Below are positions 36,301-45,735 of a stretch of 64,000 bases of DNA, piece after piece. The notes beneath the pieces are model-generated. The model ran no database searches. It saw nothing but the letters and a program-made list of their open reading frames with translations, and was not told the DNA's origin. The DNA comes from Pseudomonas sp. GM78. Its GTDB lineage: Bacteria; Pseudomonadota; Gammaproteobacteria; Pseudomonadales; Pseudomonadaceae. The stretch lies in contig NZ_AKJF01000066.1 of assembly GCF_000282475.1 (NCBI RefSeq), forward strand, positions 1-64,000, written 5' to 3'. The stretch's first letter is position 1; each line of letters opens with the position of its first letter. The translations under genes were made by a program, and so were the position numbers.

Positions 36301-36705
36301 ATGCTCTGGCAGCTGGCCCAGATGTTGTGGGTCGGCGGCCTGTGGCTGGTGCATCTCGGTTTGCAGCCGGTGTTGGGTCGAATTGGCCTGGCACCGTTGC
36401 TGATCGATGAGATCGCCGGCATGTTCGAGACTGTGGTGGTGGGGTTTGCCGCCGTCTGCGTGATCTTTCAGGCTTTGGTGCTGGTACAGGCCAATGGCCT
36501 TGCCAGTCTATGGCGGGATTTTCGTGGGCAGGTGCTGCTGATCGCGTTGTGCGCCTGTGCGATGTTTGTCGTCGTGGGTATCGGCTGGCCGAATGCTCAG
36601 CGCTGGCAGGTGTTCAGCTATCTGGTCCTGGGATTTTCGGGGCTGGTACTGGTCATGCAACCGGTGCCCGGATGGAGTGGCAGGGTGCGCGAAGCACACC
36701 CTTGA
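36301..36705 (+). CDS. DUF4149-like membrane protein
   Basis: A 134-aa protein with four predicted membrane helices (LAQMLWVGGLWLVHLGL; FETVVVGFAAVCVIFQALVL; VLLIALCACAMFVVVGI; VFSYLVLGFSGLVLVM). The LAPLLIDEIAGMF segment between helices 1 and 2 fits the DUF4149/TMEM205-like family often found after greA in Pseudomonas. Function unknown. The start is uncertain: ATG 36301 lies right behind a stable hairpin, and the same frame is open further upstream into greA. Confidence 0.65.
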   Translation: MLWQLAQMLWVGGLWLVHLGLQPVLGRIGLAPLLIDEIAGMFETVVVGFAAVCVIFQALVLVQANGLASLWRDFRGQVLLIALCACAMFVVVGIGWPNAQRWQVFSYLVLGFSGLVLVMQPVPGWSGRVREAHP

Positions 36706-36714
36706 CCCTTGTCA

Positions 36715-37023
36715 TCACTTGAAGCGATGGACGTTCGACAGCTGCTTGTTGACGCTGAAGTTCTTGCGGTAAATCAGTGCCATCTTGCCGATGACCTGAA
36801 CCAGATCCGCTTTGCCAACCTTGCACAGCTCGGCAATGTTTGCCAGGCGCGATTCGCGATCGAGGATGTTGAGCTTGATCTTGATCAGCTCGTGATCCGC
36901 CAAAGCGCGTTCAAGTTCGGCTAACACACCTTCAGTCAAACCGTTGTCAGCCACAATCAATACTGGTTTCAGATGGTGGCCAATGGATTTGTACTGTTTC
37001 TTCTGCTCTTGAGTGAGCGGCAT
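36715..37023 (-). CDS. yhbY: ribosome assembly RNA-binding protein YhbY
   Basis: A 102-aa CRM-domain protein: the GxxG loop is in DNGLTEGVLAEL and the late strand is LVQVIGKMALIYR. YhbY binds pre-50S ribosomal particles. It is divergent from rlmE (also a 50S maturation enzyme), with the start regions 101 bases apart around a 21-bp palindrome. Confidence 0.92.
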   Translation of the reverse strand: MPLTQEQKKQYKSIGHHLKPVLIVADNGLTEGVLAELERALADHELIKIKLNILDRESRLANIAELCKVGKADLVQVIGKMALIYRKNFSVNKQLSNVHRFK

Positions 37024-37048
37024 AATCTGACCCTTTCGTCTGGATTCT

Positions 37049-37069
37049 GTAAAATGGCGGCCATTTTAC
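37049..37069. promoter_or_regulatory. palindrome between yhbY and rlmE
   Basis: GTAAAATGG-CGG-CCATTTTAC is a perfect inverted repeat between two divergent genes. Each arm contains TAAAAT, a good -10 hexamer on its own strand, so two face-to-face promoters may share this element. Confidence 0.55.
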
Positions 37070-37124
37070 CCGAGGGTTCGTGGATCCGCCCAACTAATCA
37101 CGACCCTTATCATCGAGGTGCCCA

Positions 37125-37754
37125 ATGGCGCGTTCCAAGACAAGCCTTGGTTGGCTGAAAAGACATGTCAATGATCCCTATGTGAAGCAGGCGCAGAAGG
37201 ATGGCTACCGCTCGCGTGCGAGTTACAAGCTTCTGGAGGTCCAGGAGAAATACAAGCTGATCCGTCCGGGTATGACCGTTGTCGACCTGGGGGCGGCGCC
37301 CGGTGGCTGGTCGCAGGTCACTAGCCGGCTGATCGGTGGGCAGGGGCGCCTGATCGCCTCGGACATCCTGGAAATGGACAGCATTCCGGACGTGACTTTC
37401 ATCCAGGGTGACTTCACCCAGGACGAAGTGCTCGCTCAGATCCTGGACGCCGTGGGTAATTCGCCGGTGGACCTTGTGATTTCCGATATGGCCCCCAATA
37501 TGAGTGGTACGCCTGCCGTAGATATGCCCAAAGCCATGTTTCTTTGCGAGCTGGCGCTTGATCTGGCGGCCCGGATACTCAAGCCGGGCGGTAATTTCGT
37601 GATCAAGGTGTTTCAGGGTGAAGGCTTTGATGCTTACGTGAAGGACGCTCGTCAGAAATTCGACAAGGTCCAGATGATCAAGCCGGACTCCTCCCGTGGC
37701 AGTTCCCGCGAGCAATACATGCTGGCTTGGGGCTACCGCGGTCGGAGTGAATAA
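37125..37754 (+). CDS. rlmE: 23S rRNA 2'-O-methyltransferase RlmE
   Basis: A 209-aa FtsJ/RrmJ enzyme, the same length as in E. coli. SAM motif I is [14 protein letters not shown] near residue 50; the catalytic K-D-K-E set is seen in [29 protein letters not shown] and the final [10 protein letters not shown]. It methylates U2552 of 23S rRNA in 50S particles. It precedes ftsH, as in E. coli where both are heat-shock genes. Confidence 0.96.
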   Translation: MARSKTSLGWLKRHVNDPYVKQAQKDGYRSRASYKLLEVQEKYKLIRPGMTVVDLGAAPGGWSQVTSRLIGGQGRLIASDILEMDSIPDVTFIQGDFTQDEVLAQILDAVGNSPVDLVISDMAPNMSGTPAVDMPKAMFLCELALDLAARILKPGGNFVIKVFQGEGFDAYVKDARQKFDKVQMIKPDSSRGSSREQYMLAWGYRGRSE

Positions 37755-37945
37755 AGCGAGTTTTTTGCGGGGCGATAGGAATTTCGTATTTCGCCCTGTG
37801 GGAAATTGCGAATATTGTGTAGGAAGTGTTTCACAAAGGGTTACAGACGGCGCCTGCCAGAGTTGTAGGTAATGTAGTAAGTTAGGCCGGTGAATATCAT
37901 GCGAAGCGTGCGCCAACAGCGGCGCTTGCTTCAGAGGGTAGTTAA

Positions 37946-39865
37946 TTGAACGATATGGCAAAGAATCTGATCCTGTGGTTGATCATCGCGGCTGTCCTGG
38001 TGACAGTGATGAACAACTTCTCCAGCCCTAACGAGCCGCAGACCCTCAACTATTCCGACTTCATCCAGCAGGTCAAGGATGGCAAGGTCGAGCGCGTGGC
38101 GGTTGATGGCTACGTGATTACCGGCAAACGCAACGATGGCGACAGCTTCAAGACCATTCGTCCGGCGATCCAGGACAATGGCCTGATCGGCGACCTCGTG
38201 GACAACCATGTCGTGGTCGAAGGCAAGCAGCCTGAACAGCAAAGCATCTGGACCCAGCTCCTGGTCGCGAGCTTCCCGATCCTGGTGATCATCGCCGTGT
38301 TCATGTTCTTCATGCGGCAGATGCAGGGCGGTGCCGGTGGCAAGGGCGGGCCGATGAGCTTCGGCAAGAGCAAGGCGCGCCTGCTCTCCGAAGATCAGGT
38401 GAAAACCACCCTGGCGGACGTTGCCGGTTGCGACGAAGCCAAGGAAGAAGTCGGTGAACTGGTCGAGTTCCTGCGTGATCCGGGCAAGTTCCAGCGCCTG
38501 GGTGGCCGCATTCCTCGCGGTGTGCTGATGGTCGGTCCTCCGGGTACCGGTAAGACCCTGCTGGCCAAGGCGATTGCCGGCGAAGCCAAAGTGCCTTTCT
38601 TTACCATTTCCGGTTCCGATTTCGTCGAGATGTTCGTCGGTGTCGGTGCCAGTCGTGTTCGCGATATGTTCGAACAGGCCAAGAAACACGCGCCATGCAT
38701 CATCTTCATCGATGAAATCGACGCCGTCGGTCGCCACCGTGGTGCTGGCATGGGCGGTGGTCACGACGAACGCGAGCAGACTCTCAACCAGTTGCTGGTG
38801 GAGATGGACGGTTTCGAAATGAACGACGGTATCATCGTGATCGCCGCGACCAACCGTCCAGACGTACTGGACCCTGCGCTGCTGCGTCCGGGCCGTTTCG
38901 ACCGTCAGGTCGTGGTCGGTCTGCCGGATATCCGTGGTCGCGAACAGATTCTCAAGGTCCACATGCGTAAAGTGCCAATGGGTGACGACGTCGCCCCGGC
39001 GGTGATCGCTCGTGGTACGCCTGGTTTCTCCGGTGCCGACCTGGCCAACCTGGTCAACGAGGCGTCATTGTTCGCTGCCCGTGCCGGCAAGCGCATCGTC
39101 GAAATGAAAGAGTTCGAACTGGCCAAGGACAAGATCATGATGGGCGCCGAGCGCAAATCCATGGTCATGTCCGAGAAAGAGAAGCAGAACACCGCTTATC
39201 ACGAAGCTGGCCACGCCATTGTCGGCCGCGTCGTGCCTGAGCATGATCCGGTGTACAAGGTCTCGATCATCCCGCGCGGTCGTGCGCTGGGCGTGACCAT
39301 GTTCCTCCCGGAAGAAGATCGCTACAGCCTGTCCAAGCGCGCGCTGATCAGCCAGATCTGCTCGCTCTACGGTGGTCGTATCGCTGAAGAAATGACCCTG
39401 GGCTTCGATGGCGTCACCACCGGTGCGTCCAACGACATCATGCGTGCCAGCCAGATTGCACGGAACATGGTGACCAAGTGGGGTCTTTCCGAAAAACTCG
39501 GTCCGCTGATGTACGCTGAAGAGGAAGGTGAAGTGTTCCTCGGTCGCGGCGGCGGTGGCCAGGCTGCAAGTTTCTCCGGTGAGACAGCCAAGCTGATCGA
39601 CTCCGAGGTGCGCAGCATCATCGACCAGTGCTACGGCACCGCCAAGCAGATCCTCACGGACAACCGTGACAAGCTCGACGCCATGGCCGATGCCCTGATG
39701 AAGTATGAAACCATCGATGCCGAGCAGATCGACGACATCATGGCTGGGCGCACACCTCGCGAGCCTCGCGACTGGTCTGGTGGCACCGGTACATCCGGTA
39801 CGCCTCCAGCAGTTCAGGGTGAACGTCCGGAAACACCTATCGGCGGTCCCGCTGCTGACGTTTAA
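37946..39865 (+). CDS. ftsH: ATP-dependent zinc metalloprotease FtsH
   Basis: A 639-aa membrane AAA protease: two N-terminal helices (residues 5-22 and about 105-127) around a small periplasmic domain, Walker [13 protein letters not shown] near 197, SRH arginines in [11 protein letters not shown], and the zinc motif HEAGH near 419. It degrades membrane proteins and regulators such as sigma-32 and LpxC. The TTG start is chosen because GAGGG is seven bases before it; ATG 37955 three codons in is the alternative. Confidence 0.97.
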   Translation: MNDMAKNLILWLIIAAVLVTVMNNFSSPNEPQTLNYSDFIQQVKDGKVERVAVDGYVITGKRNDGDSFKTIRPAIQDNGLIGDLVDNHVVVEGKQPEQQSIWTQLLVASFPILVIIAVFMFFMRQMQGGAGGKGGPMSFGKSKARLLSEDQVKTTLADVAGCDEAKEEVGELVEFLRDPGKFQRLGGRIPRGVLMVGPPGTGKTLLAKAIAGEAKVPFFTISGSDFVEMFVGVGASRVRDMFEQAKKHAPCIIFIDEIDAVGRHRGAGMGGGHDEREQTLNQLLVEMDGFEMNDGIIVIAATNRPDVLDPALLRPGRFDRQVVVGLPDIRGREQILKVHMRKVPMGDDVAPAVIARGTPGFSGADLANLVNEASLFAARAGKRIVEMKEFELAKDKIMMGAERKSMVMSEKEKQNTAYHEAGHAIVGRVVPEHDPVYKVSIIPRGRALGVTMFLPEEDRYSLSKRALISQICSLYGGRIAEEMTLGFDGVTTGASNDIMRASQIARNMVTKWGLSEKLGPLMYAEEEGEVFLGRGGGGQAASFSGETAKLIDSEVRSIIDQCYGTAKQILTDNRDKLDAMADALMKYETIDAEQIDDIMAGRTPREPRDWSGGTGTSGTPPAVQGERPETPIGGPAADV

Positions 39866-39873
39866 GGTTTGAA

Positions 39874-40725
39874 ATGACTTTTGTTCAGTCCTCGACCCGG
39901 TTGCCTTGCGGCAACCGGGTTCTTGATTTGGCCCAGACGCATGTCATGGGCATTCTCAATGTCACTCCCGACTCTTTCTCCGATGGTGGAAAATTCAGCC
40001 AGCTCGATGCGGCGTTGCGCCATGCGCAAGCCATGGTCGCGGCTGGCGCCACATTGATCGATGTCGGCGGCGAGTCCACGCGCCCGGGCGCCAGGGCGGT
40101 TTCACCGCTCGAAGAGCTCGAGCGCGTGGCGCCGATCGTCGAGCGGATCCACCGTGAGCTGGATGTAATCATCTCGGTTGATACCTCCACCCCCGCCGTC
40201 ATGCGCGAAGCGGCGCGACTGGGGGCGGGCCTGATCAACGACGTGCGTTCGTTGCGCCGCGAGGGTGCGCTGGATGCAGCGGCGGCTACCGGCTTGCCCG
40301 TTTGCCTGATGCATATGCTCGGTGAGCCGGGTGACATGCAGGACAATCCGCACTACCAGGATGTCACCCAAGAGGTGGGCGATTTTCTTGCCGAGCGCAT
40401 GGCTCAATGCGCAGCGGTGGGGATTACGGCTGACCGGATCATTCTCGATCCGGGTTTTGGCTTCGCAAAAAACCTGCAGCACAATCTAAGCTTGTTCAAG
40501 CACATGGAGGCCTTGCATGCCTTGGGGCGCCCGTTGTTGGTTGGGGTGTCGCGAAAGAGCATGATCGGCCAGGCGTTGAACCGGCCCGTCGGGGAGCGCC
40601 TGTATGGCGGCCTTGCCCTCGCGGCGCTGGCATCGCACAAGGGCGCGCGTATATTGCGTGTCCATGACGTAGCTGAAACAGTTGATGTGGTGAAAATGAT
40701 CACCGCAGTGGAATCAGCCGAATAA
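39874..40725 (+). CDS. folP: dihydropteroate synthase
   Basis: A 283-aa TIM-barrel enzyme that joins p-aminobenzoate to dihydropterin pyrophosphate in folate synthesis; target of sulphonamides. Signatures: MGILNVTPDSFSDGG near residue 27, DVGGESTRPGA near 62 and DPGFGFAKN near 190. Eight bases after ftsH and 15 before glmM; the ftsH-folP-glmM order is conserved in gamma-proteobacteria. Confidence 0.97.
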   Translation: MTFVQSSTRLPCGNRVLDLAQTHVMGILNVTPDSFSDGGKFSQLDAALRHAQAMVAAGATLIDVGGESTRPGARAVSPLEELERVAPIVERIHRELDVIISVDTSTPAVMREAARLGAGLINDVRSLRREGALDAAAATGLPVCLMHMLGEPGDMQDNPHYQDVTQEVGDFLAERMAQCAAVGITADRIILDPGFGFAKNLQHNLSLFKHMEALHALGRPLLVGVSRKSMIGQALNRPVGERLYGGLALAALASHKGARILRVHDVAETVDVVKMITAVESAE

Positions 40726-40740
40726 GAATATGGAGTACTT

Positions 40741-42078
40741 ATGACTAAAAAATATTTTGGCACCGACGGCATTCGCGGTCGGGTCGGCGTGTATCCGATC
40801 ACCCCTGACTTCATGCTTAAGCTGGGCTGGGCTGCCGGCATGGCGTTCCGCAAGATGGGCGCGTGCAAGGTGTTGGTCGGCAAGGACACGCGGATTTCCG
40901 GGTACATGTTCGAATCGGCACTCGAGGCCGGGCTGACGTCGGCGGGTGCCGACGTGATGCTCCTGGGCCCGATGCCGACGCCGGCCATCGCCTACCTGAC
41001 GCGTACCTTTCATGCTGAGGCCGGCATCGTGATCAGTGCTTCGCACAATCCCCATGACGACAATGGCATCAAGTTTTTCTCCGGGAAGGGCACCAAGCTT
41101 CCCGATGAAATCGAGCACATGATCGAAGAGCTGCTCGACACCCCCATGACCGTGGTTGAGTCGAGCAAGATCGGCAAGGTCTCGCGAATCAACGACGCCT
41201 CTGGTCGCTATATCGAATTCTGCAAGAGCAGCGTGCCGACCGGCACCAGCTTCTCCGGTCTGAAAATCGTCATCGACTGCGCCCACGGTGCCACGTACAA
41301 GGTGGCGCCGAGCGTGTTCCGCGAGCTGGGCGCCGAGGTCGTGGTCCTGTCCGCGCATCCCAATGGCCTGAACATAAACGACAACTGCGGTTCGACCCAC
41401 ATGGGCCAGCTGCAGGCTGCTGTGTTGGCCGAGCAGGCGGACCTGGGTATCGCGTTCGACGGTGACGGCGATCGGGTACTGATGGTTGATCACACCGGTG
41501 CCATCGTCGATGGCGACGAGCTGCTGTACATCATTGCTCGCGATCTGCATGAGCAGGGCAAGCTGCAAGGCGGTGTGGTCGGTACATTGATGAGTAACCT
41601 GGGGCTGGAGCTCGCCCTGGCGGACCTGGCGATTCCCTTTGTGCGTGCCAACGTTGGTGACCGTTATGTGATCGCCGATCTGCTGGAGCGCAACTGGCTG
41701 GTGGGTGGCGAGAACTCGGGGCATATCGTGTGCTTCAATCACACCACCACCGGTGACGCGATTATCGCTGCGCTGCAGGTACTGATGGCGCTGCAGACTC
41801 GTTCACAGGGCCTGGCGGAGGCGCGTCAGGCCTTGCGCAAGTGTCCGCAGGTGTTGATCAATGTGCGTTTCGGTGGCGGTGCAAACCCGCTCGAGCATGC
41901 ATCGGTCAAGGAAGCCAGCGAGCGTGTCACCCAGGCCATGGCGGGTCGCGGGCGCGTGCTGTTGCGCAAGTCCGGGACAGAGCCGCTGGTGCGTGTAATG
42001 GTCGAAGGCGAAGACGAAAAGCAGGTTCGCGCCTACGCCGAAGAGCTGGCAAAACTGGTTACTGAAGTTTCTGCCTGA
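40741..42078 (+). CDS. glmM: phosphoglucosamine mutase
   Basis: A 445-aa alpha-phosphohexomutase. It starts [14 protein letters not shown]; the phospho-serine is S101 in [10 protein letters not shown], the metal loop is FDGDGDRV near 240, and the sugar-binding GGENSGH follows near 324. It converts glucosamine-6-phosphate to glucosamine-1-phosphate for peptidoglycan and LPS. ATG behind GGAG. Confidence 0.97.
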   Translation: MTKKYFGTDGIRGRVGVYPITPDFMLKLGWAAGMAFRKMGACKVLVGKDTRISGYMFESALEAGLTSAGADVMLLGPMPTPAIAYLTRTFHAEAGIVISASHNPHDDNGIKFFSGKGTKLPDEIEHMIEELLDTPMTVVESSKIGKVSRINDASGRYIEFCKSSVPTGTSFSGLKIVIDCAHGATYKVAPSVFRELGAEVVVLSAHPNGLNINDNCGSTHMGQLQAAVLAEQADLGIAFDGDGDRVLMVDHTGAIVDGDELLYIIARDLHEQGKLQGGVVGTLMSNLGLELALADLAIPFVRANVGDRYVIADLLERNWLVGGENSGHIVCFNHTTTGDAIIAALQVLMALQTRSQGLAEARQALRKCPQVLINVRFGGGANPLEHASVKEASERVTQAMAGRGRVLLRKSGTEPLVRVMVEGEDEKQVRAYAEELAKLVTEVSA

Positions 42079-42144
42079 TTTCGGCTTGCCAGCCTCGATT
42101 GTGTTGGGTAACATCTGCGCCCACTTTGACCGACGAGGTACAGC

Positions 42145-42900
42145 ATGCGTCGCCCTATGGTAGCTGGTAACTGGAAGATGCACGGTACCCGCGCCAGCGT
42201 CGCTGAGCTGATCAACGGCCTACGTGACTTGGCCTTGCCGAGCGGTGTTGAAGTAGCGGTATTCCCGCCTTTGTTGCATATCAGCCAAGTGGTTGATGGC
42301 TTGAAAGGAAAGCCGGTTTCGATCGGCGCGCAGAACGCTGCGGTGGAAGCCGGACAAGGCGCACTGACCGGTGAGGTCTCGCCAAGTCAGTTGGTGGATG
42401 CAGGTTGTTCCCTGGTACTTGTCGGGCACTCCGAACGCCGCCAGTTAATGGGCGAGCAGGACGAAGTGCTGGTTCGCAAGTTTGCAGCGGCTCAGGCAAG
42501 TGGCCTGGTTCCGGTGTTGTGCATAGGGGAGACCCTTGAGCAGCGTGAAGCCGGGAAGACCCTTGAGGTCGTTTCGCAGCAGCTGGGCAGCATCATCGAA
42601 GCGTTGGGCGTCGATGTGTTTGCAAAGGCAGTAATCGCTTACGAGCCGGTCTGGGCCATTGGCACCGGGCTGACTGCTTCACCGCAACAGGCGCAGGATG
42701 TGCACGCAGCCATTCGCGCGCAGTTGGCGGCAGAGAATTCTGAAGTCGCACAAGGTGTGCGGCTTCTATACGGCGGCAGCGTGAAGGCGGCCAATGCGGT
42801 CGAACTGTTCGGCATGCCGGATATCGATGGGGGCCTCATTGGTGGGGCTTCCCTGAATGCAGATGAGTTCGGTGCGATTTGTCGCGCCGCGGGAAACTGA
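42145..42900 (+). CDS. tpiA: triosephosphate isomerase
   Basis: A 251-aa TIM. Catalytic Lys in AGNWKMHG (residue 11), His in LVGHSERRQ (about 96), Glu in [11 protein letters not shown] (about 168), and the phosphate-binding GGSVKAANA. It interconverts DHAP and glyceraldehyde-3-phosphate. Four bases separate it from secG. Confidence 0.98.
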   Translation: MRRPMVAGNWKMHGTRASVAELINGLRDLALPSGVEVAVFPPLLHISQVVDGLKGKPVSIGAQNAAVEAGQGALTGEVSPSQLVDAGCSLVLVGHSERRQLMGEQDEVLVRKFAAAQASGLVPVLCIGETLEQREAGKTLEVVSQQLGSIIEALGVDVFAKAVIAYEPVWAIGTGLTASPQQAQDVHAAIRAQLAAENSEVAQGVRLLYGGSVKAANAVELFGMPDIDGGLIGGASLNADEFGAICRAAGN

Positions 42901-42904
42901 AAAA

Positions 42905-43288
42905 ATGCTGGAAACAGTCGTAGTCGTTTTTCATCTGCTGGGTGCATTGGGCGTAGTAGCTCTGGTTTTGCTGCAGCAGGGTAAGGGTGCGGACGCTGGC
43001 GCGTCTTTCGGAGCAGGTGCTTCAAATACTGTGTTCGGAAGCCAAGGTTCCTCTACCTTTCTTAGTAAGTTTACTGCTATACTTGCCGCAGGTTTCTTCA
43101 TAACCAGCTTAGGGTTAGGTTACTTTGCTAAAGAGAAAGCTCACCAGCTGACTCAAGTAGGTTTGCCAAATCCGGCAGTGTTGGAAGTTCCAAAGCAACA
43201 ACCGGCTTCTGATGATGTCCCGGTGCTTCAAGAGCAAAAGTCGGCTACTCCAGCGACTGACGTACCTCCAGCTCAAGAGCAGAAGTAA
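42905..43288 (+). CDS. secG: preprotein translocase subunit SecG
   Basis: A 127-aa SecG with two membrane helices (residues 3-22 and about 53-72) joined by the cytosolic [20 protein letters not shown] loop. It assists the SecYEG channel. The C-terminal tail is rich in Gln, Pro and Ala. Base use in the last part of the gene is more AT-rich than in its neighbours. Confidence 0.95.
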   Translation: MLETVVVVFHLLGALGVVALVLLQQGKGADAGASFGAGASNTVFGSQGSSTFLSKFTAILAAGFFITSLGLGYFAKEKAHQLTQVGLPNPAVLEVPKQQPASDDVPVLQEQKSATPATDVPPAQEQK

Positions 43289-43310
43289 GAAGGGTTTCAA
43301 ACGTAGTATT

Positions 43311-43396
43311 GCCGAGGTGGTGGAATTGGTAGACACGCAACCTTGAGGTGGTTGTGCCCATAGGGTGTAGGGGTTCGAGTCCCCTTCTCGGTACCA
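43311..43396 (+). tRNA. tRNA-Leu (anticodon GAG)
   Basis: An 86-nt cloverleaf with long variable arm. The anticodon loop TTGAGGT sits between CAACC and GGTTG, giving GAG; the T arm is GGGGTTCGAGTCCCC; CCA is encoded. It follows secG, the usual place in pseudomonads and enterics. Confidence 0.96.
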
Positions 43397-43408
43397 ATTA
43401 GTCAGGAG

Positions 43409-43430
43409 AGCCCGCTGTTGCGGGCTTTCT
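43409..43430 (+). terminator. terminator after tRNA-Leu
   Basis: AGCCCGC-TGTT-GCGGGCT followed by TTCTT, 12 bases after the tRNA. Confidence 0.8.
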
Positions 43431-43493
43431 TGCAGGTGGAAGGTTACATTGACCCCGTCGGGGTTCGGTCGTATACTTCCGCCCCAGCTTTGT

Positions 43494-43570
<77 letters not shown>

Positions 43571-43578
43571 GTTTAAGG

Positions 43579-43600
43579 AGCCCCTTTTCAGGGGCTTTTT
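43579..43600 (+). terminator. terminator after initiator tRNA
   Basis: AGCCCC-TTTTCA-GGGGCT and a T run, nine bases beyond the tRNA CCA. Confidence 0.85.
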
Positions 43601-43645
43601 GTTAGCTGGACACTTCCAACGCCGCTGTTCGACGGCGTTTCAAGG

Positions 43646-43668
43646 ATGGGCGCTTCGCCCATTTTTTT
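43646..43668 (+). terminator. second terminator, in the rimP leader
   Basis: ATGGGCG-CTT-CGCCCAT followed by seven T, 40 bases before the rimP start. With the previous hairpin this makes two tandem terminators in the leader of the nusA operon, a plausible site of NusA-dependent feedback. Confidence 0.85.
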
Positions 43669-43708
43669 ATTTTGCATAGCATGCACATACATGCACGAGG
43701 GGGTTCAG

Positions 43709-44167
43709 GTGTCGAGCAAGCTAGAAGAGTTGCAGGCCTTGCTGGCCCCGGTGGTCGTGGCCCTAGGCTATGAATGCTGGGGTATCGAGTTTTCGGCTCA
43801 GGGTCGTCACTCGATGTTGCGCGTTTATATTGATAAAGAGGGCGGTGTGCTGGTGGACGATTGTGCCATCGTCAGCCGTCAGATCAGCGGTGTGCTGGAT
43901 GTTGAAGATCCAATCTCCGTTGAATACACCCTCGAAGTTTCCTCGCCAGGCATGGAACGCCCGCTGTTCACTCTTGAGCAGTTTGCAAAATTTGCCGGTG
44001 AACAAGTGAAGATCAAGCTGCGCTCGCCTTTTGAAGGACGACGCAACTTTCAGGGCCTTCTGCGCGGTGTAGAAGAGCAGGACGTCGTGGTGCAGGTAGA
44101 TGACCATGAGTTCCTGTTGCCGATCGATATGATCGACAAGGCCAACATTATTCCCAGTTTTGACTGA
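43709..44167 (+). CDS. rimP: ribosome maturation factor RimP
   Basis: A 152-aa RimP, typical length: N-terminal domain [19 protein letters not shown], middle [20 protein letters not shown]-terminal SH3-like domain ending [10 protein letters not shown]. It helps 30S assembly. The GTG at 43709 behind GAGGGGG gives the family N-terminus; an in-frame ATG at 43691 is possible. First gene of the nusA-infB operon. Confidence 0.95.
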   Translation: MSSKLEELQALLAPVVVALGYECWGIEFSAQGRHSMLRVYIDKEGGVLVDDCAIVSRQISGVLDVEDPISVEYTLEVSSPGMERPLFTLEQFAKFAGEQVKIKLRSPFEGRRNFQGLLRGVEEQDVVVQVDDHEFLLPIDMIDKANIIPSFD

Positions 44168-44226
44168 GGCGTGCCAGATACTGCGGATCCCGCGGATCCA
44201 ATGGCTTGCGAAAGGCGAGGCGTACG

Positions 44227-45708
44227 ATGAGCAAAGAAGTACTGCTGGTTGTTGAGTCGGTATCCAATGAAAAGGGCGTACCGGCTAACGTAATTTTTGA
44301 AGCGCTGGAGCTCGCTCTGGCCACGGCTACCAAAAAGCGTTTCGAGGACGAAGTCGATCTGCGTGTGGAAATCAACCGCCACACCGGTGCCTACGAGACT
44401 TTTCGTCGCTGGACGGTCGTCGAAGAAGCCGACCTGGACGATCCGGCCATCGAAACCTGGCCGAGCAAGGTTGCTGAAACGCATCCTGGTGCCAAAGTTG
44501 GCGATGTCGTCGAAGAGAAGATCGAGTCCATCGAATTCGGCCGTATCGCTGCACAGACTGCCAAGCAAGTCATCGTGCAGAAGGTTCGCGAAGCCGAGCG
44601 CGCCCAGGTTGTCGACGCTTACCGCGAGCGCCTGGGTGAAATCATCTCCGGCACCGTGAAAAAAGTTACCCGCGACAACGTGATCGTCGATCTGGGCAAC
44701 AACGCCGAAGCGTTGCTGGCCCGTGAAGACATCATTTCTCGCGAAACTTTCCGGGTTGGCGTGCGCTTGCGTGCGCTGCTCAAGGAAATCCGCACCGAGA
44801 ACCGCGGCCCGCAGCTGATCCTGTCGCGTACCGCGCCGGAAATGCTGATCGAGTTGTTCCGCATCGAAGTGCCGGAAATTGCCGAAGGCCTGATCGAAGT
44901 GATGGCTGCGTCCCGTGATCCGGGTTCGCGCGCCAAGATCGCCGTACGCTCCAAGGACAAACGCATCGACCCGCAGGGTGCTTGCATCGGTATGCGCGGT
45001 TCGCGCGTCCAGGCAGTGTCGGGCGAGTTGGGCGGTGAGCGTGTGGACATCGTCCTGTGGGACGACAACCCGGCTCAGTTCGTGATCAACGCCATGTCCC
45101 CGGCCGAGGTTGCGGCAATTATCGTTGACGAAGATGCCCATGCAATGGACATCGCCGTTGGCGCAGACAATCTGGCTCAGGCCATCGGTCGTGGTGGTCA
45201 GAACGTGCGTCTGGCCAGCCAGTTGACTGGCTGGACCCTGAACGTGATGACCGAATCGGACATCCAGGCTAAGCAGCAAGCAGAAACCGGCGACATCCTG
45301 CGCAACTTCATCGACGAGCTGGAAGTCGACGAAGATCTGGCACAGGTGCTGGTCGATGAAGGCTTTACCAGCCTGGAAGAGATTGCCTACGTACCGCTGG
45401 AAGAAATGCTCAACATCGACGGCTTTGACGAAGATACCGTCAACGAGCTTCGCGCTCGTGCCAAGGATCGTTTGTTGACCAAAGCCATCGCTACTGAGGA
45501 AAAGCTGGCAGACGCCCATCCGGCCGAAGACCTGCTCTCGCTTGAGGGTATGGACAAGGATTTGGCGATGGAACTGGCGGTGCGCGGCGTAATTACCCGC
45601 GAAGACCTGGCCGAGCAGTCTATTGACGACCTGCTCGACATCGACGGCATTGACGATGATCGTGCCGGCAAGTTGATCATGGCCGCCCGAGCCCACTGGT
45701 TCGAGTAA
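44227..45708 (+). CDS. nusA: transcription termination/antitermination factor NusA
   Basis: A 493-aa NusA: N-terminal polymerase-binding domain ([18 protein letters not shown]), S1 domain ([21 protein letters not shown]), two KH domains ([23 protein letters not shown]) and two acidic C-terminal repeats ([36 protein letters not shown]). It modulates pausing, termination and antitermination. The ATG at 44227 is preferred over one seven codons upstream. Confidence 0.97.
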   Translation: MSKEVLLVVESVSNEKGVPANVIFEALELALATATKKRFEDEVDLRVEINRHTGAYETFRRWTVVEEADLDDPAIETWPSKVAETHPGAKVGDVVEEKIESIEFGRIAAQTAKQVIVQKVREAERAQVVDAYRERLGEIISGTVKKVTRDNVIVDLGNNAEALLAREDIISRETFRVGVRLRALLKEIRTENRGPQLILSRTAPEMLIELFRIEVPEIAEGLIEVMAASRDPGSRAKIAVRSKDKRIDPQGACIGMRGSRVQAVSGELGGERVDIVLWDDNPAQFVINAMSPAEVAAIIVDEDAHAMDIAVGADNLAQAIGRGGQNVRLASQLTGWTLNVMTESDIQAKQQAETGDILRNFIDELEVDEDLAQVLVDEGFTSLEEIAYVPLEEMLNIDGFDEDTVNELRARAKDRLLTKAIATEEKLADAHPAEDLLSLEGMDKDLAMELAVRGVITREDLAEQSIDDLLDIDGIDDDRAGKLIMAARAHWFE

Positions 45709-45735
45709 TTAGGCGCGGCCTGAGGAGAGAAATGC

